Below, piece by piece: positions 17,701-26,988 of a stretch of DNA of 64,000 bases (positions within the stretch are counted from its first letter, which is position 1; each line of letters begins with the position of its first letter). A program made the position numbers and the translations under genes. The notes beneath the pieces are model-generated. The model saw nothing but the letters and a program-made list of their open reading frames with translations, was not told the origin of the DNA and did not search any database. The DNA is from Helicobacter winghamensis ATCC BAA-430 (GTDB taxonomy: Bacteria; Campylobacterota; Campylobacteria; Campylobacterales; Helicobacteraceae): positions 868,001 through 932,000 of the forward strand of contig NZ_CP063533.1 in assembly GCF_028751035.1 (NCBI RefSeq). Direction: 5' to 3'.

Positions 17701-20103
17701 ATGGATGAAATGCAAGAGATACTAGAAGATTTTTTGATTGAAGCTTTTGAAATGATTGAACAGCTAGATCAAGACTTGGTTGAATTAGAAAACAACCCGG
17801 ATGATTTAGATTTATTAAACAGAATCTTTAGGGTGGCGCACACAATTAAAGGTTCCGGTTCATTTCTAAACTTTTCTGTACTAACACGCTTAACGCACCA
17901 TATGGAAGATGTTTTAAATAAGGCAAGACATGGGGAATTAACTATTACTCCAGATATTATGGATGTTGTTTTGGAATCCATTGATTATATGAAAAAATTG
18001 CTTAATGCAATTAGAGATACAGGCACAGATGGAAATACAGGATTAGAAGGCGATATTGATGGCACAATTCAACGTCTAGATGCAATCTCAAAAGGTGAAG
18101 CTCCAAGTATTGCAACACAAACAGAAAGCATCTCTGCAGAAGAATCTGCATCTACACCAATTGAAGAAGAACCAGAATTAGATTATGCAAATATGTCCCC
18201 AGAAGAGGTTGAAAAAGAGATTGAACGATTGCTTAATAAACGCCAAGAAGAAGATAAGCAAAAGCGCGAGGCAAAACGCGCAAAAGGTGAGCTTGGTGAT
18301 ATTCAAGCACCGGGAGAAATTGCTGCTGAAGTAACTTCAAGCGTTCAAAAAGTAGCCACTCCAACTGCCACCAATACATCAAAACCAGCTCAAAAAGCAG
18401 AGAGTGCAACGCCAAAAACGGCTTCTCGTTCTAGTGGCGATGATAGCAAAGCTCCAGCGACAGCAGTTGAGCAAACAATCCGTGTAGATGTAAAAAGACT
18501 TGACAGCTTAATGAATCTTATTGGTGAGCTTGTTTTAGGCAAGAACCGTTTAATTAAAATCTACAATGATGTAGAAGAACGCTATGAAGGGGAAAAATTT
18601 CTAGAAGAGCTTAATCAGGTTGTCGCTTCTGTATCTATGGTAACAACAGACATACAATTGGCGGTTATGAAAACAAGAATGCTGCCTATTGGAAGGGTGT
18701 TTAATAAATTCCCAAGAATGGTTCGTGATTTATCAAGAGAACTTGGGAAAAATATCGATTTGATTATCACAGGAGAAGAAACAGAACTTGATAAATCCAT
18801 TGTAGAAGAAATTGGTGATCCACTTGTTCACTTGATTAGGAATGCATGCGATCACGGAGTTGAATCCAAAGAAGACAGACTCGCCGCTGGAAAAAGTGAG
18901 CAAGGAACAGTCAATCTTAAAGCCTATAATGAAGGAAATCATATTGTTGTAGAAATCAAAGATGATGGACATGGTATGGATCCTGAAATTCTAAAATCCA
19001 AAGCTGTGGAAAAAGGCATTATTAGCGAAAGAGAAGCTGATACAATGACTGATAAAGAAGCATACTCTTTAGTCTTTAGAGCTGGGTTTTCAACCGCAAA
19101 AGTCGTTACAAACGTTAGTGGTCGTGGCGTTGGAATGGATGTTGTTAAAACAAACATTGAAAAACTCAATGGTATTATTGATGTAGATAGCGAACTAGGT
19201 GAAGGAACAACATTTAAATTAAAAATTCCATTAACGCTTGCAATTATTCAATCGTTACTTGTTGGCGTGCAAGAAGAATTTTATGCGATTCCACTTGCCT
19301 CTGTTATTGAAACAGTTAGAATATCTCAAGATGAAATTTACACTGTTGAAAATAAAAGTGTATTGCGCCTAAGAAACGAAGTCTTGCCACTTGTGCGTTT
19401 AGCGGATATTTTTGGTGTGGATTCTGTATTTGATAACTCTGAGCAAGCCTATGTTGTTGTGATTGGTCTTGCAGAAAATAAAATTGGTGTAATTGTCGAT
19501 TTTCTAATTGGACAAGAAGAAGTCGTTATTAAATCGCTTGGATCTTACCTAAAAGGTACAGAAGGAATTGCTGGAGCTACAATTCGTGGAGATGGTAGGG
19601 TTACTCTCATTGTAGATATTGCTGCAATGATGCAAATGGCTAAGAATGTAAAAGTGAGCATTAGCAAACTAAAACAAGAAAGTGAAACCAAAAAAGAGAA
19701 AAACTCCCCAAGTGATTACAGAGTTTTAATTGTAGATGACTCTATGACAGATCGTAATATTATGAAAAAATCTCTTAAACCGCTTGGTATATCTATTACC
19801 GAAGCGACAAATGGTGTAGAGGCTCTTGATATTGTTAAAAATGGAGATAGTAATTTTGATGCAATTTTAATTGATATTGAAATGCCAAAAATGGATGGCT
19901 ATACGCTTGCTGGAGAGATTAGAAAATACGCTAAATTTAAAAATTTACCGCTTGTTGCTGTAACAAGTAGGACAAGCAAAACAGATAGAATGCGCGGAGT
20001 GGAATCGGGAATGACAGAATATATCACAAAACCATATTCACCAGAATATTTAATGAATGTTGTAAAGCGCAATATTAACCTAACAATGGAGGTAACAGAA
20101 TAA
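17701..20103 (+). CDS. cheA: Chemotaxis histidine kinase with C-terminal receiver (CheAY)
   Basis: An 800-residue kinase. The N-terminal HPt domain carries the phosphorylated His47 in RVAHTIKGSGSF. A long acidic and Ala/Pro/Thr-rich linker follows (about 130-255), which probably replaces or loosens the CheY-binding P2 region. Then come the dimerisation helices, the ATP-binding domain (RNACDHGVES, DDGHGMD, GRGVGMDVV), the CheW-like P5 domain (about 510-650) and a receiver domain at the end (IDIEMPKMDGY). The fused receiver is the CheAY form of Helicobacter and Campylobacter. The stop codon shares a base with the cheW start (TAATG). Confidence 0.95.
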   Translation: MDEMQEILEDFLIEAFEMIEQLDQDLVELENNPDDLDLLNRIFRVAHTIKGSGSFLNFSVLTRLTHHMEDVLNKARHGELTITPDIMDVVLESIDYMKKLLNAIRDTGTDGNTGLEGDIDGTIQRLDAISKGEAPSIATQTESISAEESASTPIEEEPELDYANMSPEEVEKEIERLLNKRQEEDKQKREAKRAKGELGDIQAPGEIAAEVTSSVQKVATPTATNTSKPAQKAESATPKTASRSSGDDSKAPATAVEQTIRVDVKRLDSLMNLIGELVLGKNRLIKIYNDVEERYEGEKFLEELNQVVASVSMVTTDIQLAVMKTRMLPIGRVFNKFPRMVRDLSRELGKNIDLIITGEETELDKSIVEEIGDPLVHLIRNACDHGVESKEDRLAAGKSEQGTVNLKAYNEGNHIVVEIKDDGHGMDPEILKSKAVEKGIISEREADTMTDKEAYSLVFRAGFSTAKVVTNVSGRGVGMDVVKTNIEKLNGIIDVDSELGEGTTFKLKIPLTLAIIQSLLVGVQEEFYAIPLASVIETVRISQDEIYTVENKSVLRLRNEVLPLVRLADIFGVDSVFDNSEQAYVVVIGLAENKIGVIVDFLIGQEEVVIKSLGSYLKGTEGIAGATIRGDGRVTLIVDIAAMMQMAKNVKVSISKLKQESETKKEKNSPSDYRVLIVDDSMTDRNIMKKSLKPLGISITEATNGVEALDIVKNGDSNFDAILIDIEMPKMDGYTLAGEIRKYAKFKNLPLVAVTSRTSKTDRMRGVESGMTEYITKPYSPEYLMNVVKRNINLTMEVTE

Positions 20104-20597
20104 TGAGTAATCAATTAAAAGATGTTTTACAAAAACAACAAGAACAAAAAAAGCCTGCCACTGAAACTGAAAATATTATCCAGCTTGTTGCTTTCGTTGT
20201 AGGCACTGAAGAATTCGCTGTGCCAATTCTTAGTATTCAAGAAATTATTAAGCCTTTAGAATACACAAGAGTTCCTGGAGTTCCAAATTATGTTCTGGGT
20301 GTATTTAATATGCGAGGTTGGGTTGTGCCATTAATTAACTTGCGCTTAAAGTTTGGATTACCCTATGAAAAGCCTACGGAAGATACACGCTATATTGTAA
20401 TTAGGAATCAAGAGGAGCGCGCAGGCTTTATTATTGATCGTTTAACAGAGGCAGTCAGAATCAAAGAATCTGACATTGATCCAACACCTGAAACAATCAC
20501 GCAGCAAGATGAAAATCTTATTTATGGCGTTGGCAAAAGAGATGATAGGTTAATTACAATTTTGCGTCCCGAAGAGTTACTAAAACGCACTTTTTAA
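20103..20597 (+). CDS. cheW: Chemotaxis adaptor protein CheW
   Basis: A 164-residue single CheW domain that joins receptors to CheA. Motifs: QLVAFVVGTEEFAVPI, RVPGVPNYVLGVFNMRGWVVPLINLR and a C-terminal LITILRPEELL. It overlaps the cheA stop by 1 nt and ends the cheV3-cheA-cheW cluster. A hairpin lies 51 nt downstream. Confidence 0.96.
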   Translation: MSNQLKDVLQKQQEQKKPATETENIIQLVAFVVGTEEFAVPILSIQEIIKPLEYTRVPGVPNYVLGVFNMRGWVVPLINLRLKFGLPYEKPTEDTRYIVIRNQEERAGFIIDRLTEAVRIKESDIDPTPETITQQDENLIYGVGKRDDRLITILRPEELLKRTF

Positions 20598-20647
20598 TTT
20601 TATTTAACAATACTTTATATTGCTTGATATTGCTTGCCACTTAAGAT

Positions 20648-20681
20648 AATGGAATCTAAAAATTAAAATTTAGATTCCATT
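20648..20681. terminator. 13-bp hairpin between convergent cheW and hypA
   Basis: The arms AATGGAATCTAAA and TTTAGATTCCATT are perfectly complementary (13 bp) with an 8-nt AT loop. It sits in the middle of the 160-nt spacer between cheW and hypA, which end towards each other, so it could terminate both transcripts. There is no strong U-tract. The arms contain GGAATC/GATTCC, a hexamer that is very common in this window. The rest of 20598-20757 is AT-rich with no ORF. Confidence 0.65.
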
Positions 20682-20757
20682 CTTTGAAATTTCAAATTTA
20701 AAAACTTTCAATACATTATATATTTTAGTTTTATTGTTTCAACTCTAAACTCTCTCT

Positions 20758-21102
20758 TTACTCCATCTCTAATCGCAATAATAACATCTCATTTCCAGCA
20801 GAAATAAATACATTCTCACTTTGGCATTTTGGACATTTTGTGTAATTGATACCATGTGCTTCACCAATTGCTCCACAACTCTTACAAGTTAGTTCTACTT
20901 TTTTAAAGCTAACATCAAGCTCTGCATTCTCACATTTACTTCCTATTTTAAACTCACTAAATGCACTCTGCAATAACATAGGATTGACTCCGCTTCTCTC
21001 GCCAATCTCCACATGCACTACAAGAATCTTGTTTGCCTTATTTTTCTTAGCAATTTTTTCGCAAGATTCTAAAAGTGAAGAAACAATAGAAAATTCGTGC
21101 AT
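20758..21102 (-). CDS. hypA: Hydrogenase nickel incorporation protein HypA
   Basis: A 114-residue nickel metallochaperone. The N-terminal MHEFSIV holds the Ni-binding His2. The zinc domain has two Cys pairs, in the pattern C-x2-C (TCKSCGA) and C-x2-C (KCPKCQS). It delivers nickel to [NiFe]-hydrogenase, and in ureolytic Helicobacter also to urease. hypB and other hyp genes are not in the window, so it stands alone here. It is divergent from argF across a 74-nt spacer. Confidence 0.93.
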   Translation of the reverse strand: MHEFSIVSSLLESCEKIAKKNKANKILVVHVEIGERSGVNPMLLQSAFSEFKIGSKCENAELDVSFKKVELTCKSCGAIGEAHGINYTKCPKCQSENVFISAGNEMLLLRLEME

Positions 21103-21129
21103 TTTAACCCTTTTTTAAAAAATTATTGT

Positions 21130-21135
21130 ATTATA
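21130..21135 (-). promoter_or_regulatory. -10 element for hypA
   Basis: Read on the minus strand it is TATAAT, 28 nt from the hypA ATG. It lies in the short divergent hypA-argF spacer, where promoters of both genes must overlap. Confidence 0.4.
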
Positions 21136-21176
21136 CAGCTTTTTATTTTGATAGAATTTTACTACAAGGTCAATTA

Positions 21177-22097
21177 ATGCGACATTTTTTAACTTTAGCA
21201 GATTTTAGCAAAATAGAGATTTTAGAGATTCTAAAGATTGCTAAAGCGCTAAAAGAAGAAGTTAAATCTAAAAAATACAGCACCGCACTTGCCAATCAAA
21301 CGCTTGGAATGATTTTTGAAAAAAACTCCACGCGAACACGCGTAAGTTTTGAAACCGGAATTTACCAACTTGGTGGACAAGGCATTTTTCTTTCTAGTAA
21401 CGATACTCAACTTGGGCGTGGTGAACCCATTAAAGACACTGCTAGAGTGCTTTCATCAATGGTGGATTTGATTATGATGCGCACGCACGGACACGATCGT
21501 TTAGAAGAGTTTGCCCACTACTCTAGTGTGCCTGTTATTAATGGATTAAGTGATGATTTTCATCCTATGCAGTTGCTTGCTGATTATCTCACGATGCAAG
21601 AATGTGGCAAGGATAAAAATCCTATCGTGGCATACATTGGAGATGGGAATAATATGGCGCATTCTTGGCTAATGCTTGCTTCAAAACTTGGATTTGAATT
21701 ACGCATTGCTTCTCCAAAAGATTACACAATCTCTTCTAAAATTCTAGAAAAAGCGCACGAGTTTGCCAAAGTTTCTGGTGCTAAAATTATAATAAGTGAA
21801 GATCCAAAAGCGGTGGCTATAAATGCTGATGTTATTACAACTGACACTTGGGCATCTATGGGACAAGAAGACGAAAAAGAAGCAAGAAAAAAAGCATTTA
21901 AAGATTATTGTGTAGATAATACATTAATGCGTCTTGCAAAAGATGATGCGATTTTCTTACATTGTTTGCCAGCATATCGCGGACAAGAGGTAAGCGAAGA
22001 AGTCTTGGAATCTCATCAGAGCAAGATTTTTCAAGAAGCAGAAAATCGCCTACATGCACAAAAAGGAGTGATGGTTTGGCTACACCAAAACCGCTAA
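21177..22097 (+). CDS. argF: Ornithine carbamoyltransferase
   Basis: A 306-residue enzyme that forms citrulline from ornithine and carbamoyl phosphate. The carbamoyl phosphate loop is [11 protein letters not shown] (about residue 48). Further signatures are [12 protein letters not shown], the HPMQLLAD box and the ornithine-binding [14 protein letters not shown] start at ATG 21177, which has AAGG upstream and begins with the typical [10 protein letters not shown]; an upstream TTG (21126) adds 17 atypical residues and would sit in the promoter region. The downstream UPF0763 gene overlaps its 3' end. Confidence 0.94.
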   Translation: MRHFLTLADFSKIEILEILKIAKALKEEVKSKKYSTALANQTLGMIFEKNSTRTRVSFETGIYQLGGQGIFLSSNDTQLGRGEPIKDTARVLSSMVDLIMMRTHGHDRLEEFAHYSSVPVINGLSDDFHPMQLLADYLTMQECGKDKNPIVAYIGDGNNMAHSWLMLASKLGFELRIASPKDYTISSKILEKAHEFAKVSGAKIIISEDPKAVAINADVITTDTWASMGQEDEKEARKKAFKDYCVDNTLMRLAKDDAIFLHCLPAYRGQEVSEEVLESHQSKIFQEAENRLHAQKGVMVWLHQNR

Positions 22098-22468
22098 AAG
22101 CACAAGAACATTATAAAGTCATTAAAAATATGTTAAAAAATACGAATATGGAATCCCTAAATTATGATTCCACACTTAAAGAAAATGAAATTTATTCCCT
22201 ATTGGATTGCAATAATCAAGAGTTTTATTTGATTCCTAAAAAAACAATGCAAACTCTTATAAACAAATTAAAAAACTTTGAAAATGATAAATATTTGTTT
22301 AAACTTAAACAAGAAATTTATAAAAATATGCCTGTAGATTTTGATGATGTATGGTGCATTGCTCTAAATGAAATTAAAGATTACAAAAAAGATCCAAAAG
22401 ATATTGTTAAACATTTAAAAAAGTGCCACCCCTATCTTTTTCTTAACTTTTTAGACAAACTTAAATAA
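22076..22468 (+). CDS. UPF0763/DUF2603 family protein
   Basis: A conserved campylobacterotal protein of unknown function, 130 residues with the chosen start. The same order argF - this gene - hemN occurs in Campylobacter jejuni (Cj0994c-Cj0993c-Cj0992c), which supports the assignment. The TTG at 22076 is placed 7 nt after AGGAG and overlaps argF by 22 nt; the frame is open further upstream inside argF, but those residues are an out-of-frame shadow. The product is Lys-rich and soluble ([30 protein letters not shown]). An internal ATG at 22130 would give a shorter form. Confidence 0.7.
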   Translation: MATPKPLKAQEHYKVIKNMLKNTNMESLNYDSTLKENEIYSLLDCNNQEFYLIPKKTMQTLINKLKNFENDKYLFKLKQEIYKNMPVDFDDVWCIALNEIKDYKKDPKDIVKHLKKCHPYLFLNFLDKLK

Positions 22469-22482
22469 GCTTTAGGATTTCC

Positions 22483-23844
22483 ATGATTGATTTTAAAAAA
22501 TTTGCCACTTATTCCAAACCTGGACCGCGCTATACAAGTTATCCTACAGCAATAGAATTTAGTGAAAATTATACTTTAGATTTCTATTTGCAAGACTTAA
22601 GATCTGATACAAATCCGCTATCTCTTTATGTGCATTTACCATTTTGTCGCAGTGCTTGTTATTTTTGTGGCTGTAATGTTATTTATACAAGCAAGGAAGA
22701 AAACAAAATTCTTTATTTAGAGTACCTTAAAAAAGAGCTTGCATTGCTTGAAAATGCAATGGATACGCAAAAGCCTATTTATCAACTCCATTTTGGTGGA
22801 GGAACTCCAACTTTTTTTAGTGCAAGCGAACTCGAATTCTTGATTGCTCTTTTAAAAAAGACTTTTCCAAACTTTTCAGATGATGCAGAAATTGCCTGCG
22901 AGATTGATCCACGCTTTTTTAGTCTTGAACAAATGCGGGCTTTAAAAAATGGTGGTTTTAATCGTTTGAGCTTTGGAATCCAAGATTTTGATGAAAATGT
23001 GCAAAGAGCAATCCACAGAATTCAACCTTTTTCTTTAGTGCAGGATTCCATTAATATTGCGCGAAACTTTGGAGTAACCTCTATTAATTTTGATTTAATC
23101 TATGGACTTCCTTTTCAAACACTGGACACTTTTAAAAATACCTTAGAATTAGCACTTAAGTTAAACCCTGATCGCTTTGCAATTTTTAACTATGCACATG
23201 TTCCATGGATAAAAAAAACAATGCGCAAAATTGATGAAACCACTCTTCCAGCACCAGAAGAGAAACTTAAAATCTTGGAATTTAGCATTCAATTTTTGCA
23301 AGAAAAAGGCTATAAAATGATAGGAATGGATCATTTTGCAAAACCTGATGATGAGCTTTTTAAATCCATAAGCAAAGGACAATTACGCCGTAATTTTCAA
23401 GGATATAGCACAAAAGGCGGCACACAAACTGTTGGAATTGGACTAACTTCTATTGGAGAAGGAAGCGATTATTATGCGCAAAATTTTAAAACAATGCTAG
23501 AATACCAAAATGCACTCGATAATGGAATTTTACCTTTTCAAAAAGGAGTTAAGCTTAACGCTGATGATAAGTTAAGAAAGACTGTAATTATGCAGTTAAT
23601 GAGTAATTTTCGGCTAAACTTCCACGCAATAGAATCGCAATTTAAGATAAATTTTACAAGCTATTTTGCTGACGCGCTCGAAGCCTTAAAGCCCCTAGAA
23701 AATGCAGGATTAATCGCGCTAAATAAAGATGAAATCCAAGTTAGTCAAACAGGAATGTTACTAATTCGTAACATTGCAATGCCTTTTGATGCGTATTTAA
23801 AGCATATTAATACAAGTCAAAAAGTATTTAGTAAAACCATTTAA
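22483..23844 (+). CDS. hemN: Oxygen-independent coproporphyrinogen III oxidase
   Basis: A 453-residue radical SAM enzyme of heme synthesis that decarboxylates coproporphyrinogen III without oxygen. The N-terminus YSKPGPRYTSYPTA and the cluster motif HLPFCRSACYFCGC (C-x3-C-x2-C plus a fourth Cys) are those of true HemN rather than HemW. QLHFGGGTPTFF, FGIQDFDENVQ and MDHFAKPDDEL are also conserved. It begins 14 nt after the UPF0763 gene. Confidence 0.93.
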   Translation: MIDFKKFATYSKPGPRYTSYPTAIEFSENYTLDFYLQDLRSDTNPLSLYVHLPFCRSACYFCGCNVIYTSKEENKILYLEYLKKELALLENAMDTQKPIYQLHFGGGTPTFFSASELEFLIALLKKTFPNFSDDAEIACEIDPRFFSLEQMRALKNGGFNRLSFGIQDFDENVQRAIHRIQPFSLVQDSINIARNFGVTSINFDLIYGLPFQTLDTFKNTLELALKLNPDRFAIFNYAHVPWIKKTMRKIDETTLPAPEEKLKILEFSIQFLQEKGYKMIGMDHFAKPDDELFKSISKGQLRRNFQGYSTKGGTQTVGIGLTSIGEGSDYYAQNFKTMLEYQNALDNGILPFQKGVKLNADDKLRKTVIMQLMSNFRLNFHAIESQFKINFTSYFADALEALKPLENAGLIALNKDEIQVSQTGMLLIRNIAMPFDAYLKHINTSQKVFSKTI

Positions 23845-23853
23845 AGGACACAA

Positions 23854-25167
23854 ATGGCACATTTTAAAGATTATAGCTACTTTAAAACAAGTGATGCTTG
23901 TGTGAAATGTGGCAAATGTTTGCCAGATTGCACAATCTTTAGCATTAATGGCGATGAAGCAACTTCACCTAGGGGCTTTATTGACTTGCTTGGTGCCTAC
24001 CAGCGCAAAGAAATTCCCTTAGATAAAAACGCAAAGAACATCTTTGAAACTTGTTTTTTATGCACTACTTGTGTGAGCGTTTGCCCAAATTCTTTACCCA
24101 CAGATACACTTATTGAAAATATTCGTTATGAAATTGCCCAAAAATTTGGAATCGCTTGGTTTAAGCGCGCTTTCTTCTATCTTTTAAAACATCGCAAAGT
24201 TATGGATTTAGGCTTTAAGCTTGGCGTATTTTTCTCTCCTCTACTTTTTAAAAAAACAAGTGATGGCAACTCTATTACTCCGCGCTTTCAGCTCCCATTT
24301 TTGGGCAATAGAATCTTTGGAGCAATAGCAAATAAAAGCTTTTTAAACTCATATAAAGAAGAGTTGCACTTCAATAAGAATTCCGCAAACCCTAAAAAAG
24401 TTGCGATTTTTATTGGCTGTCTTGGAAATTACAATTATAAAGGAATTGGTGATTCCTTATTGCTAATCTTAGAAAAGCTTGGAATTAATGCAAAACTTGC
24501 AAAAGGACAGAAGTGTTGCGCCGCTCCAGCGTATTTTACAGGAGATTTTGAAAGCGTAGATACACTAATTCGACACAATGTGGAGTATTTTGAGAGCTTC
24601 ATTGATGAAGTTGATGCAATTTTAATTCCAGAGGCAACTTGTGCGGCAATGGTTTTAGAGGATTGGAAACGCTTTATGCAAAAGGATTCCACAATGCAAG
24701 AGAGAATTAAAAAGCTCTTACCAAAAATCTATATGGCAACTCAATATTTAGAATCCAAAACAAATCTTGCAGAATTTTTAGCAAATTTACAAGGCAAAAA
24801 ATCTAAAGAAGTAAGCATAACTTACCACGACCCTTGCCATGCTAGAAAGGTGCTAGGAGTATATAAAGAGCCACGAAAACTTTTAGCGCAAAACTATACA
24901 CTTATAGAAATGGAAAACCCTAATGCTTGCTGTGGTTTTGGTGGTGTAACAATACAAACAGAACGCTTTGCACTTGCACAAAAAGTGGGAAGTAAAAAAG
25001 CACAAATGATAGCCAAAACAAATGCAAATTTTGTGGCTGCTGAATGTAGTGCTTGCCGTATGCAGCTTAGTAATGCACTTTACCAAGCAGAAGTAAAAAT
25101 ACCTTTCTCTCACCCATTAGAACTAATTGCACAAGCAATTCGCATACATACGACCAATGAAACTTAA
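23854..25167 (+). CDS. Fe-S oxidoreductase, GlpC/GlcF/LutA type
   Basis: A 437-residue protein with two N-terminal ferredoxin-like cluster sites (CVKCGKCLPDC and CFLCTTCVSVCPN, residues about 16-80) and two CCG domains (GQKCCAAPAYF and NACCGFGGV) that hold a non-cubane or heterodisulfide-reductase-type centre. Such proteins are electron-transfer subunits of glycerol-3-phosphate, glycolate or lactate dehydrogenases. In H. pylori a homologue likewise follows hemN (HP0665-HP0666) and is annotated GlpC. No flavin subunit is adjacent, so the substrate is unknown. It starts 9 nt after hemN. Confidence 0.82.
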   Translation: MAHFKDYSYFKTSDACVKCGKCLPDCTIFSINGDEATSPRGFIDLLGAYQRKEIPLDKNAKNIFETCFLCTTCVSVCPNSLPTDTLIENIRYEIAQKFGIAWFKRAFFYLLKHRKVMDLGFKLGVFFSPLLFKKTSDGNSITPRFQLPFLGNRIFGAIANKSFLNSYKEELHFNKNSANPKKVAIFIGCLGNYNYKGIGDSLLLILEKLGINAKLAKGQKCCAAPAYFTGDFESVDTLIRHNVEYFESFIDEVDAILIPEATCAAMVLEDWKRFMQKDSTMQERIKKLLPKIYMATQYLESKTNLAEFLANLQGKKSKEVSITYHDPCHARKVLGVYKEPRKLLAQNYTLIEMENPNACCGFGGVTIQTERFALAQKVGSKKAQMIAKTNANFVAAECSACRMQLSNALYQAEVKIPFSHPLELIAQAIRIHTTNET

Positions 25168-25260
25168 GGAATTTTTTAAGCAATATATTTTATCATTACA
25201 AACAATAATTTTTATCATTTGTAATAAATTATTGTTTATTGAGTCTGAAAGTGAAATATT

Positions 25261-26904
25261 ATGTTAGGAAAAAATTTATCGCTCAAATCACAATTATTTG
25301 TGGGTTTTGGGTTTGTTTTAGCTTTTATTCTTATTATCGCTATTGTAGGCTATAACAAAATCAAATTTGTAGAACAGACCGTATCTGCAATTAGCGATAT
25401 CAATGCAGTAAAACAACGCTATGCGATTAACTTTAGAGGAAGTGTTCACGACAGAGCGATTGCAATCCGAGATATTGTCTTATTAGATGATATTGAAGAG
25501 ATTGAAAAAACCTTAAAACTTATCCAAAACCTAGAAGAATTTTACAAAGATTCTGCAATTAAAATGGACGAAATTTTTAGAAATCCCACAATGGTTGATG
25601 CCAAAGACAAGGAAGTTTTAGAGCAAATCAAAAAGGTGGAATCCAAAACAATGCCTTTAATCCTAGAGATTTTAACTAAAAAAGCACAAGGCGATTTAGT
25701 AGAAGCAAACGCGTTACTAATCAATCAAGCACGCAATGCTTTTACAGAATGGCTAGGCATTATTAATGTTTTTATTGATCACCAAGAAGCCAAAAATCAA
25801 GCCCTAACTAACACTGCCAGAGGTGAAATTGAAGCCTATTTAAACATTACACTTTGGCTATCCATTATCGCTGTTATCGCCGCTATTATCATGACACTTT
25901 ATATTACGCGCCTTATTATCTCATCACTTGGCGGAGAGCCAAAAGAAGCTGTTAAAGCAGTTTTAAGTATTGCCAATGGAAACCTAAACACCCCTATTAA
26001 AACCAACTTTAAAGAAAGTATGTTAGCTTCTGTTGCACAAATGCAAGAGAAATTGCGTGCTATTGTAATTGAGGTAATGAAATCCTCAGATGAACTTAAT
26101 GCACGCGCAAACGAAGTCGCAAAAGTTTCCGAAGAATCCAAAACTTCTTCTTATCATCAAGCACAAAATTCAGAAGAGTCCGTTGGGCATATTAAAGAGA
26201 TTGTAGAGGCAGTTAATGGCGTATCAAACATCGCCAAGCAAACAGAAGAAAACTCCGGCTATACCACAGAGCTTTCCACAAAAGGTAGAGAAGCTATGCA
26301 AATAACTATTGCTGAGATTGAAAAAATTACACAAACCGTTACTCTATCAGCAGAGCATATCCGCATGTTAGAAAAACATTCTCAAGACATTAGCGGAAGC
26401 GCGGATTTGATTAAAGAAATCACAGACCAAACAAATCTTTTAGCACTTAATGCTGCTATAGAAGCAGCAAGAGCAGGAGAAGCTGGGCGTGGGTTTGCCG
26501 TTGTTTCTGATGAGATTAGAAAACTTGCAGAACGCACAGGTGTTGCCACTTCTGAAATCTCAAGAATGATTGAAGTCATACAAAGCGAAACACAAATTGC
26601 TGTAGAAGCCGTCCAAAACGCCGTGCCACAAGTAGAAAAAGGTATGGAGTTAGCAAATGAGGCAAGCAATATTTTAGACCAAATCAACACGCAAGCAACA
26701 GACTCTCTTAATAAAGCAAAGGAAGTTGCGCAAGCCGCTGATGAACAAGTTAAAAATATGGAAAATTTAGCATTAGAATTTGATGTTATTACAAAAGATG
26801 CTAAAGTTACTGCAGAATCAATGATAAACAACACAACTGCTGCAAAATCTCTAAAAGAACTTGCTAATATCTTAAAACAACATATCAACTTCTTTAAAAT
26901 CTAA
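25261..26904 (+). CDS. Methyl-accepting chemotaxis protein
   Basis: A 547-residue chemoreceptor. TM1 is at about residues 12-32, an alpha-helical four-helix-bundle-like periplasmic domain covers about 35-190, TM2 about 195-216, then HAMP, adaptation helices and the hairpin tip [21 protein letters not shown] followed by [18 protein letters not shown]. The periplasmic region resembles 4HB sensors ([18 protein letters not shown]). The C-terminus ends KQHINFFKI without the CheR-tethering pentapeptide NWETF, so CheR would have to act without docking there. The ligand is unknown. It is a single gene with its own spacer on both sides. Confidence 0.93.
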   Translation: MLGKNLSLKSQLFVGFGFVLAFILIIAIVGYNKIKFVEQTVSAISDINAVKQRYAINFRGSVHDRAIAIRDIVLLDDIEEIEKTLKLIQNLEEFYKDSAIKMDEIFRNPTMVDAKDKEVLEQIKKVESKTMPLILEILTKKAQGDLVEANALLINQARNAFTEWLGIINVFIDHQEAKNQALTNTARGEIEAYLNITLWLSIIAVIAAIIMTLYITRLIISSLGGEPKEAVKAVLSIANGNLNTPIKTNFKESMLASVAQMQEKLRAIVIEVMKSSDELNARANEVAKVSEESKTSSYHQAQNSEESVGHIKEIVEAVNGVSNIAKQTEENSGYTTELSTKGREAMQITIAEIEKITQTVTLSAEHIRMLEKHSQDISGSADLIKEITDQTNLLALNAAIEAARAGEAGRGFAVVSDEIRKLAERTGVATSEISRMIEVIQSETQIAVEAVQNAVPQVEKGMELANEASNILDQINTQATDSLNKAKEVAQAADEQVKNMENLALEFDVITKDAKVTAESMINNTTAAKSLKELANILKQHINFFKI

Positions 26905-26909
26905 GTATT

Positions 26910-26944
26910 TTTAGAATCCCTAAGCAAGTAAAAGGGATTCTAAA
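26910..26944. terminator. 12-bp hairpin after the chemoreceptor gene
   Basis: The arms TTTAGAATCCCT and AGGGATTCTAAA are perfectly complementary, with an 11-nt loop, starting 6 nt after the receptor stop codon. No long U-tract follows. It is placed as a terminator or transcript-end hairpin ahead of ispDF. Confidence 0.6.
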
Positions 26945-26988
26945 CTTTAAAAATGTATAATTCCGAAATTTTTTCTCAAGGATAATTT

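Noticed and set aside
21962-22075. Upstream extension of the UPF0763 frame inside argF
   Set aside because: The Arg/Ser-rich residues come from argF read in another frame; a start with a good ribosome binding site exists at 22076.
26382-26888. 168-codon open frame on the minus strand inside the chemoreceptor gene
   Set aside because: Mirror of the repetitive receptor helices (Ala/Ser/Ile-rich); no independent coding signal.
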